Below are positions 10,830 to 21,669 of a stretch of DNA of 64,000 nt, piece by piece. Under the pieces are notes generated by a model. It was not told the origin of the DNA, did no database searches, and worked only from the letters and a program-made list of their open reading frames with translations. The first letter of the stretch is position 1. Every line of letters starts with the position of its first letter. The stretch lies in the NCBI GenBank assembly GCA_948099385.1, contig CANUEZ040000029.1:3069501-3133500 (forward strand), written 5' to 3'. The translations under genes were made by a program, and so were the position numbers. The DNA comes from Fasciola hepatica. Lineage: Eukaryota > Platyhelminthes > Trematoda > Plagiorchiida > Fasciolidae.

Positions 10830-12400
10830 CAGGTATGGATCACGCAAGTGAATATCCGACCGTGCACGAACCACTATTTCAGTTATATACAGCAACTATC
10901 CTGGCTATAATCACTGGACCGACCTCGTTGGCCACTTTCCAATGGGACGAACAGCACACGGCTGAACGTCATCCGATGAACTTTGAAATACATTCACATG
11001 TTTCGAGTAGTCTTTCAGAGCAGAACTGATGCTTGATTAGAATGGTGGTTACTGAGAAACCATGACACAACTTATATTTCAGTCTTATTTGTTCAACAGA
11101 TTGCCGTGGTTACTGTGTTGGTTAAACCATCAGGCAACTACCGGCAATTTTGGTAATTATCTTCCATTGCTGAATACTAATGACCAGTGCACGAAACCGT
11201 TTGGAGGAAAATGATAATGCTCGATGGTTTGTTCTGGCAAATTAGAATTTCCGTATCAGGATAAGTTCAAATGCTGGATTTCTGTTTGTAGCTCACCGGA
11301 GTCTGACAATGACTTTGGTATTCGTATATCAAACAAGATCCAACAGTCTTCCGGTATGACACATGCAGGAACTCATTCATGTGTATCGGTTTCTACTGGA
11401 TCTTAATGATAATCTTTTTTCATTCCATGCCTGCTCACGAATGCAGCGGAAGAGTTATATTCCACTACCTCAGAAGCCATTACACCATCAAAGATAACCG
11501 TCAACCTGATCCTGAAACTTGGAGTGGTGGAGAACCACATAAGGTCCCAATAGGTCAGTTGTGGTAATGGGATAGGCAACAATGAATTACTGTCTATCAC
11601 AAGCATGGCTGGTGTGTTGGCAGGGTTCAAGCTCTGTATCTCAAAAATGATAAAGCCTCATATCATCCAACCACCACCAGTGTGTTGGAACGCGCACCAC
11701 CTGACTCTTGTTTCAGTCTGTAGCCGATATCTTCGAATCAGCTTTCTACAGCAATCGTTCCTGATAGAGAAAGACTGCCATCTGTGTGAAGGTTTTGTAA
11801 TTCGTGTTCGGCTAAGCTTACCTCCTAATTAGTTAGTTCCGTTCTGTATTCGGGTTAATGAAAAGGTAAACAGTGAATTGTGCTCCATTATTCTCTGTAC
11901 TTGACCGCTGTAACTAAGATACCGTAATGATATTCTACACTACTGCCGTAAACATTTTGAGATATACGATACGAATACGATCGTTGTTCGTATTTTCATT
12001 CTAGATTCGACGGAGTCGACTTGTGGTACCGATAGCCAGTTCATCATTATTTTCCGAGGACTCGTTTTATCCTCGTGAAGTGTTCATAAGTCATGCTGGC
12101 AGAGGCATATGCCTCAGGAAGTTGTCACACTGATGATATCACCTACCTTGGTGATAAAACACTGGCGGCCTAAACGCCAAGCTCAGTGATCAGGAATCCA
12201 TGAAAATTCTAAGACCGTAGAGGCTTCATACGATCACTTTTCATGACATTTCAGGCTGCATTAAGTTACCTGTTGCTTGGGCGTTAGCTGCATTCCTGTG
12301 GTGTTCAGCACAGTAGGCACAAGTCGGGTCACGGGACTTGCGACTTCGGCCAAATGGGTAGTCCAGGTTCTTGCAACAGTAGGCTTCGAAGTGAATCCTT
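10830..12400. other. Unassigned non-coding DNA
   Basis: No supported gene. A ~48-bp segment at 11519-11566 recurs at 25661-25706 (AGAACCACATAAG core). A 14-bp perfect palindrome GAGGCATATGCCTC lies at 12102-12115, just before a hammerhead-like sequence described in the findings. Confidence 0.45.
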
Positions 12401-12410
12401 CTGTGTTACA

Positions 12411-14083
12411 CTACTCAATGTCAAGTACTGCGGCTTGTGACGCACGATGATTTGGGCAGCGGTCTACGGGGAAACAGTAGTACTGATCAGTTTCGCTGTC
12501 CGGAGAAAGTGGCAATCTCACTTTCTCTCGCTCTGCTATCTGCCCAGCCTCCCACCCACGTGACAACACTAGCACATCCAGAAATAAAAGCAAGGAAGTA
12601 AAATACTTTAGGTCCAAAATAAAGATAAAAAAGAAAGATAGATTAACAAATCTGGGGTAGAAGCGAAAAATCCGTGTTGGGAGAAGCTGAGATAAATACT
12701 GGGATAGATTACGGACATTAAGGAACAAAGCTGCCCATTTAGTGTCGAGGCTCGCTTTGAATTCTTTTGCAGTGCTTGCTGCAACTAGGTATCCAGGACT
12801 ACGGTCCCGTTCGTTTATCACTGAGTACGCGAAGGAGCTGGCTGTAATGTTGTCCATTATGTGAGGTCTTGCAAGCCTGTGCTCACGTCCGCGGAGAGGA
12901 CTGTTTTCGGTGTAAGTGAAAAGTCGTTCGTTCGACATGGACAGAGTCCTAACTTGCTTAAGGACCCCTGTGAGTTCTCCTCTCTTTCGTCATCTCTCAG
13001 GAGAGAATAAATTCAGAAACGAAGGCCTGTTCTCGAGTGGTAGACCCTAGTCCTGTCACTGTTCACGTAAATCTCCTCTGCATCGATTCCACTATCTTAC
13101 TGTCACTTTCAAGCTCCTGTACTTAGGAAGTTCGTTCTTACGTAATATGACTCATCGTGCAGTGTGAACTTTCAAACCATTGAAAGCCAAGGAAGCTCGA
13201 TGCAGTTCTCTCAGGTTGGCTGGGGTCTAGGCAGTCTCTATTAAAGAGACTTATATTGCCTCTAATTGTAACAGCAAGAGGCCATGGTTGATGAAATCAA
13301 AAGCTTTCTGTAAATCCAGACTCCAACCCTCTCTCCTCCATTCGTCATAGGCACAATCTCATCCAATAAGAGTGACAAGTTCATAAGGCTTAATCGACTT
13401 TTTAAGAGGCCATGCTGTCCGGTGGTGACCAGATTTGAGGCCTCTAGATATTGCATTGGTTTGTCCCTGATGACCAATTTGAGTAGCTGTAGTGATACTG
13501 AAAGCAAACTGACTGGTTCGTAGTTTGTTGCAGCTTCTGTGGATCGGCCATTTCCAAGGGACTGATTGAATGACCATACTAGTGGGTATGCAGTCACGGT
13601 GTATTGCCGTTTTAAGACTTCTGGGTAAACACCATCCGAGCCCTCAGCGTTCTCAGTGTCCAGGTCATTTACGCTCCTTTCTACGTCTTCAGGACTCACA
13701 TGGAAATTCTTACTGACTTTTCCTGTCATATGATTTACTTACCCTGAATCTCCGCCTGTGTCCATTATGTGCAGCCCATCGAATTTTCTTGTAAGCTTTT
13801 TGGTGTTAGACACGCCCTCCGTTTCGGGGGTTTAGGTTTCGTTTAGTGCACATCCTACTGTCAATAGTAGATCTGCTTTGGACTGAACGTAGTTGTAGAA
13901 GAAGTTCGAACACGTTTTCGCTTGTCTCGATAGTTTAGGTTCATTATCACTTCCACATTGACCTTGTATTCTTAGTGCCAAGGTGATCACTTTCTTGAAT
14001 AGTAGATGCCAGACGAAGTCGAGTCTCAGAACCAGTTGATGGGCAACATCAGGTTCTGCTGGCAATGCCCCTGGAGGGGACAA
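12411..14083 (-). pseudogene. CR1-like LINE, RT and C-terminal part (3' half)
   Basis: Reading the - strand from 14083 down: a linker with NFFYNYVQSKADLLLTVGC (13832-14083), then RT (13262-13729) with VERSVNDLDTENAEGSDGVY, NYEPVSLLSVSLQLLKLVIR and NLVTTGQHGLLKSR, the fingers and palm entry of CR1/jockey-type RTs. The YADD region is missing between about 13260 and 12940. A C-terminal segment follows (12690-12938: EHRLARPHIMDNITASSFAY and VAASTAKEFKASLDTKWAAL). Stops and frame changes make it inactive. The upstream half of the same element resumes at about 17.9-19.6 kb, beyond an RTE insertion. Confidence 0.8.
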
Positions 14084-14601
14084 TACAGCGAATAAACACG
14101 GAGAGGAACAGTTTACCGGTCAAAAATCCTCCTCCAGATGGACGTAGGAGTGGAGTACCTGGGGTTTCTCTCTTTATGGTGAGAGAAGAAATCGCACCTT
14201 ATTGGGCAGCAATCGCCCGCCTAATCTGGGCAGCCCCCCGCCCAAAGGATGCTAGCCCGTCCACTTTCCGCTTGCTCCATTGAGTGCATGGGGCTAAGGA
14301 CTGAATCCGAAAAAGGGATCGATAACAAAGCTCTGGCGAAAACAAGACAAAAAGCATGCAGTAATCAGGTTTCATATGACAGACCAGAAGTTACTTCATT
14401 GGTTCTTCGTTCACGTTCCCGTGCTGAGTTAACGCCCCACTGCCTTGTGGTGGGACTTTCGAGTCAAAGGCTCTGGTTAGGGTTCTCAAAGAAAAACCCC
14501 TTCTACGGTGTGGGCAGTCGCAAAGTATGGTTCACCCAAAAACCTCCAGTATATTTCAAGTATAGAGCCTTACCAGTTTTCCCTCTTTTAATTTAAGGTA
14601 G

Positions 14602-15396
14602 ATGCAAAACGCCACCGATAATGGCGGCTCTGAAGAAACCAGTAGTCCAGGAGTTGGGTATACATCAGATACACTTCTTAAGCCTAATTGTTCGCTTCAC
14701 TTGGCTGCCTTTAACGTCCGCACACTATGTCACATAGGGCAACAGGCTGCCCTCGTTAGAACTCTTGTTACTTTCAAAGTAGATGTATGCTGTGTCTCAG
14801 AAACACGCATACTAGACCCCACTTCAGTGATAACTCTTCCCACCCCGGATACAACCTCAGTCTCTCACTACACTCTTCGCGTGTCGGGTGATTCAGTGTC
14901 TAGAGCTCGTGGTCAAGCTGGCGTTGTGACTGCTTTGAACATAAGACCTGAGCGTGCACTGCTGGACTGGATTCCAGTCAGCAGTCGTTTGTGTGCAGTT
15001 CGGTTGGACCGTTCTGTTCGTGTCAACAACCACAACAACAACAACAACAAACTGAAGCGTTGACGTTTGTTCGTCGTGTTTGTGTATGCGCCGACTGACT
15101 GCAGCTCCTCTGAGGCCAGGAACGAATTCTATCAGGATTTGTCTCAGCTACTTCGAAGCGCACGTTCAACGGACGTGGTGGTGATTACACGGGATTTTAA
15201 TGCTCAAATCGGCCATTTGGGAGATTCCAAAAGGCACATTGGAGGCCCATTTGTAATCTCAGCCGATCGTACCGATAATGGCGATCGTCTCATCCAGCTT
15301 TGCTCTGACCACAGATTGTTTCTGGTGAGCACGAACTTTTACCATTACAAACGGCATAGACTAACATGGCATCCTCCTTCGTCTTCACAACGTTGA
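14602..15396 (+). pseudogene. RTE-like endonuclease pseudogene
   Basis: Two frames cover the APE-like endonuclease that nicks target DNA. The first (14602-15063) has LHLAAFNVRTLCHIGQQAAL, the N-terminal catalytic Asn region, and VDVCCVSETRI, the catalytic Glu. The second (15067-15396) has VFVYAPTDCSSSEA, VVVITRDFNAQIGH (catalytic D-x-N; the common Gly before Asp is Arg) and HRLTWHPPSSSQR. The final SQIDHI block follows after a stop. A short AAC run (15028-15050) encodes NNHNNNNN just before the first frame ends and may have caused the break. Confidence 0.88.
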
Positions 15397-15600
15397 AGTC
15401 AGATTGACCATATTGCGACTGGTCACCGCTGGAGTGGATCAATTGAAGATTGTCGTTCATTTTGGTCTACGCCTGTGGACTCAGATCATGCCTTGATGAG
15501 TGCTCGCTTCCGTTTGCGTCTCGTCCGTGGTCGCACCAGCGTAACTGTCACCCGTCCCTCTCAGACGCTTTGAGACGTTAACCAGCGATACAGTTTCCAG

Positions 15601-16152
15601 ATGGAGCTGTCTACGCAGTTATCAATGCAACCAGATGTTCAGGACCCAGATGAACGCTGGCAACAGATCAAGGAAGCTTTGTATGCCGCTTCTAATGCCA
15701 CACAGGACTCTGGCTCGAGTCGGTCTTACGAACAATGGATATCTTCGACATCAGTTGCTCTGTTGGTCGCACGCCGATCCGTCCCTCCGAATGCCTCATT
15801 CGATGAAGTGCGTAAATCCTTGGGACTCCGACTGTCTGAGAGCCTGAGAAATGACCGTGGACAGTGGTGGATTGCAAAATGTAAGGAAATGGAATAGGCT
15901 GTGTCCATTGGCAATGCTCGCCACCTTTTCTATTTGATCAGGGGTACCGGTCCACGGAAGTCTCGAGTAAGTGAGTTAACTAAGGAATCAGACGGCTCAC
16001 TGATTCACTTTCAGGGACGTCATCTGCCGCTCTGGGCGGAGCAATTTAGGGAACAGTTCAGTTGGCCCACTTCTACAGTGGTCCTTCCAAAATACCTTCC
16101 AGCGAAACAATGCAAGTGGATATCAGCCCTGCATCAGAAATGGAGAATATGA
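15601..16152 (+). pseudogene. RTE-like linker between endonuclease and RT
   Basis: Frames at 15601-15897 and 15901-16152 are joined by a single stop at 15895-15897. They contain DERWQQIKEALYAASNAT, ESLRNDRGQWWIAKCKEMEA and GNARHLFYLIRGTG, matching the equivalent region of the 37.7-38.2 kb RTE copy (TGRERNDA, FEAQLSRSPAP). This region connects the endonuclease and RT domains and has no separate enzymatic role. Confidence 0.75.
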
Positions 16153-16992
16153 GGGAGATAGGCTACTTGGAAAAGTATAAAGCAGCTGGACCTGATGGGT
16201 CGTCTCCTTCTTTTTTCAAAGATGGAGGCGAAGCTTTGGTTTCTGAGTTAACACAACTCCTCCGGATTACTTGGGATAGTGAGCAGATTCCCAGGGAATG
16301 GTGTGAATCGATGATTGTGCCAATTTGCAAGGAAGGTGATAGATGCTCTTATGAAAACCACAGAGAAATTAGCTTGGTAAGTATTACATCCAAACTGCTC
16401 ACTGGTCTTATTCTTTATCGACTAACCGGCATCCGCGATGTGTGTACGCGTGAGAATCAAGTCGGTTTCAGACCCGGTCGAGGTTGTATCGACCACATCT
16501 TTACTTTTCGGCAAATCTTAGAGCACAGACACATGTTCCGTAGACCTACAATCTCTGTCTTTCTTGATCTGAAAACCGGCGTTCGACTCAGTCGATCGCA
16601 CAGTTATCTGGCGCTACCTCTCATTGAAAGGTGTGCCAGAGAATTTTATTTATCTTTTTCAATGCTGGTGTGCGAACAGTCGAAGCTGATTTCGCGCTTA
16701 CGGTGATCTTTCCCTCGAGTTCACCACGGAAAGTAGTGTTCGTCAGGGTTGGTCTCTTTCGCCCTTCCTCTTCAATTTTGTAATTGAATTGATTCTTGAT
16801 ATAGCCGTATCCTCATGTGAGAATAGTAGCATCGATGTTTGCTCAGGCAATAAACTGTCTTACTTGGAATACACGGACGATATTGTTCTTCAGAGTGAAG
16901 ATCCAGGTAAGTTGCAAGCTCTCTTAGATAGCTTAAACAACAGTGTAACAATGTTTAGGATGCATTTTGCATTTTCGAAGAGTAAAATGTAG
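16062..16992 (+). pseudogene. RTE-like reverse transcriptase pseudogene
   Basis: The main frame (16062-16706) has AAGPDGSSPSFFKDGG, RLTGIRDVCTRENQVGFRPG, GCIDHIFTFRQILEH and VFLDLKTG, where FDS-type residues normally follow. A gap with stops spans 16707-16788. The frame at 16789-16992 then carries LEYTDDIVLQSED, the catalytic YADD box with Ala changed to Thr. The RT copies RNA at the nicked target. Several stops and the substituted box make it inactive. Confidence 0.88.
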
Positions 16993-16999
16993 CTGCAGG

Positions 17000-17720
17000 A
17001 CTGGGTTGGCTCAACACCAAATCTTGTGTTGGCAGGAGAAGCTCTAGCTGAAGTAGATAGATTTTGTTACTTGGGCAGTTACATCTCACCAGGTGCACAT
17101 GTATCAGATGAAGTGTCATTTCGTATACAGAAGGCGCGTTTTGCTTTTGCCAACCTTCGTCATCTGTGGGGCTGACATGACATCCGATTGTCTGTTAAGG
17201 GTAGAGTGTACAGTGTGGTGGTTAGGTCTGTTCTGTTATACGGTTCAGAAACATGGTCGTTGAGGGTAGAAGATAGGCGAAGACTGTCGGTGTTCAAGCA
17301 CCGACGTCTCCGCAGCATTGCCCGAGTGTGGTGGGAACACCGTTTTATCAATGCTGAGGTTAGGCATAGACTGTTTGGAACCAGATGTCAGTCTGTGAAT
17401 CAAGTACTGAATCTGAACAGGCTAGTGTGGTTGGGACATGTGTTACGCATGCCCACCAATAGACTTCCTCATCGTATGCTGTTTTCTGAGTGAGGTGGTG
17501 AATGGAAGGTGAGTCGAGGTGGTCAGTCCATGAAATGGGATAAAGGCATGAGAATCTTGACCAGTGGACTTGGCCGAGTAGGACTTGTTGGACTTCCAGG
17601 TTGGAGTCCACGTGATCCGCCTACCAAATGGTTGGAGACATTAAGTGATATGACTAGGTTTCGCATCCGTTGGAGTAGTTACATTCAGACTCTTTCCTTG
17701 TCGTCTTGATTTCCCCTTGG
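17000..17720 (+). pseudogene. RTE-like C-terminal domain pseudogene
   Basis: After a stop at 16990, sequence reads DRFCYLGSYISPG near 17060, then 17188-17493 has YGSETWSLRVEDRRRLSVFK, RRLRSIARVWW and LNRLVWLGHVLRMPTNRLPH. These are hallmark C-terminal motifs of RTE-type LINEs. The frame at 17509-17709 gives the final LPGWSPRDPPTKWLETLSDM-type ending. The same tail recurs at 42.6 kb and a relative at 39.5 kb. Confidence 0.85.
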
Positions 17721-17879
17721 TACTTCGACTTTTTTGATTTTTATCACTATTGCTTCTATTCTTTTCGCCCTTTGCTGGGCGATGCCGGAAGGTAGCAACC
17801 GAAATCAGAGCATAGAAGTGCGAGGTTAATGGTTGAATAAACGGAACTGAAACTGAGATGCTCTTGGTGACTTGCTGTT

Positions 17880-19640
17880 TGTTGGAACCCTTGTCAAGCT
17901 GGTCTTTCTCTCCTGTGCTCGTCTGGCTCTTTTTTCCATCACGAGGGTTTTCGGTCCACCAGGAACCTTCGCTCGGACTCAAAAACACTTGAGACTGTCA
18001 TTTTCTTCCTTAAAAACAGTCCAGTTTTGCTCAACACCGACGAGTGGCAGGTGTCAGAATATCTCTCTCGCTGTGTTTCGCAATGCAACAGAGTTTATTT
18101 TGTAATAATCCTTTCTCAGTTTCAGTGGAACCTTAGCTAGGATAGAAAGCTATTAAAATGACTCCATGGCCATTTTTCTCCAGGAGTGGAATTGCACTTA
18201 TGTCTTCCTTGTCATTTCATTATTTCGTGAGGACTAAATATAGTGCTGGGTTTCTGACTCAGTCTCCATTGCGTAGGTTGAAGGATGTGCTGAGCATGTG
18301 AACTATCGAGCACGAAGCTTATCAGATTCATGGCGAATCCCTCTTCTAGTGTCCGTAGATCTGCCCATAGTATCTCCGGGGAATGGGAGTCCCTAGTAAT
18401 TAACAGCTTCCCCGGCGTTAAGTTCAATGACCTGAGGTACTGGGGAAGTCTAGTACCCTACGGATGCTGGGAGGACGGGCTCCTGTAAACGCATATTACG
18501 AGCGGTCGAGCACTTCTCATTATTAGCATGCATGAGGCTGGTTAGATCTTCGGGGTCATTCAGGTCTCGCCGTTCATCTGTTCTTGTCTGTTTGACACTG
18601 GAGGCACTAACCACGGGGGTGAGCATGACAATATCGTTCTTTTCTATCTAACTAGGTCTCCCAGGATGCAACTTAGCCCATCTTTTGGCATCAGTCGGAA
18701 GCTTCTTCCGCTTATTTCCAACAAGACATGAAGTAGCACTTATTACTGTGAACTTTGGTGGGGCGCCTGGGCTGCTACCACTGCACCCGGCGGTTAGCTT
18801 TGAGTGCTCGCTCCGTTTTTTGGTTGATTGGTAGATCCAATGGAGGAGGATGCGTTCATTGTGAAGTCACCGCTAAAAGGGGTGATTATCGTAACCGACG
18901 ACGTGGTTAGTCTATGAATCTTAAGTTGCGACTTATTACATGCCTCTAGCTGTTTGCAATTTTTTGCGCCATCCTCCTTTACGTTCGTTGAAAAGTTCGG
19001 CTCCAATACCAAATGTCCGTCTAACTTCGTTCTGAGTCCTTCTGCAGAGGTCAGGTACAGGTCACCGGCCCGGGGGTTGTGAACTCTATAGGTACTGGTC
19101 TATGTTGCTTAAAATCTTTAGGTTTTCCCTCCATCTTCCCAGTCTGAACACCATTTTTAGACTCACCGTCCCCCGTAGTTCTAACATTCGGAAAATATCT
19201 GAGAGATGCCTCTTGATTTCCTTCCCTCGAACCCCGGCACGTTTGCGTAATAGTCCCGGCATGCCTCTGATCACTACTTTTTGGTGTCGGCCTAGAGCCA
19301 TATCCTTATTTGTGATGATTCTATCTAGGGTTGGGGCAAGCTGATCCACCTCGTCGATTAGCCACCCCCCCCCCCCCCCCGTTTCAGCTCCACCTCCTGT
19401 GATGAGATTTTCGTTTTCCAGTCCTCTATCAGAGTGTCGATTTGCGGATGCTTTACACCGTGATTGACCCTGGTTGTTATGTGTTTACCCTTTGACTTTT
19501 CAATGACGGTACGATTTCGGAATAGTAAGTGTGACTTCTCGTTGTTGACGCCTACAGATTTGTTACTTTTAATAAGAGCCTCCCTTGAATTGACGCAATT
19601 TCCAAAATCCGATTTCAAGCAGCTACTCTCTTCATATAAA
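17880..19640 (-). pseudogene. CR1-like LINE, 5' part (ORF1-like region and endonuclease C-terminus)
   Basis: On the - strand from 19640 down: a frame with DTLIEDWKTKISSQEVELK (19358-19618), then 19086-19349 with KRHLSDIFRMLELRGTVSLK and VFRLGRWRENL, a motif found near the start of trematode CR1-type coding regions. CVYRSPSSQHP (~18470-18500) follows, then 18212-18427 with GKLLITRDSHSPEILWADLR and FVLDSSHAQHILQPTQWRLS, the endonuclease C-terminal half. The first part of the endonuclease is missing. It resumes as the RT segment below 14.08 kb after the RTE insertion. Many stops are present. Confidence 0.72.
19365..19380. repeat. Poly-C run
   Basis: Sixteen consecutive C residues inside the CR1-like remnant. 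On the - strand this adds a poly-Gly tail to one short frame. Confidence 0.9.
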
Positions 19641-19689
19641 TCAAAGACTTTTCCTGACAGCTTAGTGCGTTTCTGGTGATACCAGGTAC

Positions 19690-20890
19690 AGCATGTTACA
19701 TCGAATATCTTGTTCTACAACGCATGAGCAAGTGCTGCATAGAAACACTGCTTCGTTTGAAGTAGCTGGGCACATGATGGGCTATTTAAAAGAAAATTTA
19801 AAACTATATAGCCTACAGGAACGAGGAGTGATACAGAAGGAGACTGTAAGGTCTAATTAGTAAATTTTAGAGTAACTATGGGCAATAAGTGTGTAGTGCT
19901 GCACTAGGGCGAGACAGACGTAGGCGTCCAAGGGACTTACTTAAGTAGGTTCGTCACTGAAGGCCACTAAAATCATTGAGCCTACCCTTTCTTTGCCCTG
20001 ATCCACAGTTGAAATAGTTCTGAACTGAATTCACTTTCAAGTTTCCTTCTTGCCCATCTTCGATATTTTGAACCCAGGACTGTTTTACTTTGATTTACCA
20101 TTTGTTTCCTCGAATCATTTAACTTCTATGGGATTTTCTTACTCAACGGAGCTGCACGCATTATCTCAGTACTGTGAAGCGTAAGTTAGGACATATCACA
20201 AAAGGACCCGTCACACATACACTATACACATATAAACGTACCCAAACACTCAAGCAGTTGCAAACACATAAATCCAGTTTGAGTCTTCCGATTGAAGGCT
20301 AGGTGAATTATTTGACTCCGAGAATGTCAGTTGAGCTATACCAGCTAGATGGAATCTTTCCCTTATTTTCCATTCCTGATTCTGCATGTGGTTCTAATTC
20401 TTTGCTAGGCTTCTGACATATCTTTTGAGTTCAGTTCACTTTATTCAGAAACCTTGCACTCGGTGCACTGGTTCTGATTTTTACCTCTCAGAATGAACCC
20501 CAAACGGAAATCAAAACATTGGGTGTAGGAGAGCACGGAGGAAAGAGTTACAAGTGATCGCATCAGACAGATGGACAAAAGGTATGAATACAGGAATACC
20601 ATCGGTCGTGACGTCCTCCAATGTCTCTCAGATCTAATATATTTTCCCGTGCTTACTCAGCTTTACCACGCGGTTACTGAGTCTGGTGTGCTAGTTTTCG
20701 GCTCTTTTGTATCGCATTCAAGGGCAGTGAGTGAGTGATTCCAGCATGAAATCTGCTGAAATTAACTCTTAAAATTGATCACGTGGGAGCTGATGATAAA
20801 ATAAGACCAGGATACCATAAGGATGCACTACTTATGAGTGTTCAGAAACTACTGGATTGTAATCCATTTTCTAATTGTAAAAATGTGCTG
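19690..20890. other. Unassigned non-coding DNA
   Basis: I found no coding domain, tandem repeat or clear dispersed repeat here. Confidence 0.45.
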
Positions 20891-20955
20891 AATGACTTCC
20901 TTTTTTCGATGTGAGTAGTATGGCATTGTATGTGGATGACAGGACAAAATTTCCT

Positions 20956-21010
20956 CGGAAGCACACGACCCTTTTCGCGATTCTTGTTGCTCATCAGGTA
21001 TGAGTATCCG
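20956..21010 (-). ncRNA. Decayed hammerhead ribozyme
   Basis: On the - strand: outer helix CGGA (21010-21007) with TCCG (20959-20956), inner helix ATAC/GTGT, conserved CTGATGA (20997-20991), a poorly paired stem II, GAAA (20976-20973), a very short stem III and a GTC cleavage triplet (20969-20967). Core and outer helices match the intact copy at 52613-52672, but stem II keeps only about two pairs. Self-cleavage is therefore doubtful. Confidence 0.6.
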
Positions 21011-21063
21011 GTACTCTTCCGCTCAATCATCCTTATACTTGAGTTCCCCACAGCTGGTTTACT

Positions 21064-21181
21064 GCTGTAATCTCATTTGAATCGAATGGAGCGTGGATAA
21101 ACTAGGAAAGAATCACAGTGTGATTCTAAAAATGGACTTTCGGTTCATGCACGCTTCATTCGATTCAAATGAGATTACAGC
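21064..21181. repeat. Inverted repeat with nested palindrome
   Basis: Arms 21064-21095 and 21150-21181 pair over 32 bases with one mismatch. The loop contains a perfect 19-base palindrome (AGAATCACAGTGTGATTCT, 21110-21128). It forms the 5' end of the - strand short element. Confidence 0.9.
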
Positions 21182-21516
21182 TGATTTCCTCTTTCTTTAT
21201 CTTTTTTGAAACGCACAAAACAACCTTATCATTTTCAGTCGTTTGTTACAATCAGCTTTCGCTATTGGATACGTTTTAGATCACTGTGTGGCGTCACCAT
21301 GGCAAATTATAGCATTTCCTTTGGCCTCGTGTGTGCCTGAAATCGTGTCTATGACCTATCTGTTATGCAGTTTTCACGTTGCCTTTCATTACCATTACTG
21401 AACCCTGCTGTGGAACATTCCAAACATCGGATAGACAATCCAGACGGCAAGTAATAACTACACTCATTTCTAATCTGTTATTCCTCAACTGTCATTTAAT
21501 GGGATTGGGATACCGC

Positions 21517-21660
21517 TGATCAGGTGTGATCAAACAGTCATCATGATGGGCTTCTGACCCTTAGGTGCTGGCTTCGAATCTTCTTCGTGCTGCCGCCCGC
21601 CAGTTCCCTAGTTGACCGTGTTAAATTGACCACGACCACTTCCCTAAAATAGTGTACTAC
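21517..21660 (+). repeat. SINE-like dispersed repeat (relative at 57755-57890)
   Basis: Shares ordered motifs with 57755-57890: TGATCAAA, a GTCA(C/T)CA segment, (C/T)TTCGAATC (a weak Pol III B box), and GCTGC(C/T)G, ending in a TAGTG-A-TA-TAT region. A tRNA-derived origin is plausible but both copies are diverged. Confidence 0.5.
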
Positions 21661-21669
21661 TACTATTAT

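Larger units (their letters stand above)
14090..17870 (+). mobile_element. RTE-like LINE, decayed, inserted in the CR1-like LINE
   Basis: A non-LTR retrotransposon with apurinic-type endonuclease followed by RT and a long C-terminal segment, in the RTE arrangement. Coding pieces occur in several frames between 14602 and 17710. Upstream 14090-14600 is probably 5' UTR. Downstream to ~17870 (GCAACCGAAATCAGAGCATAG) is shared with the RTE tail at 42950-42980, which supports it as 3' UTR. The element splits the - strand CR1-like LINE. Exact ends and a target duplication could not be fixed by eye. Confidence 0.85.
20907..21182 (-). mobile_element. Short foldback retroposon with hammerhead (~276 bp)
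   Basis: On the - strand this element has: a 32-base arm (21181-21150); a centre with a perfect 19-base palindrome (21110-21128); the inverted arm (21095-21064, one mismatch); a decayed hammerhead (21010-20956); and a tail with CATACTACTCACATCG ending at about 20907. Imperfect 13-base direct repeats flank it (20894-20906 GACTTCCTTTTTT and 21183-21195 GATTTCCTCTTTC), consistent with retroposition. A deleted relative at 37538-37653 has the same 5' end, centre and tail plus a perfect 13-base duplication. No protein is encoded, so it must depend on enzymes of other elements. Confidence 0.65.
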
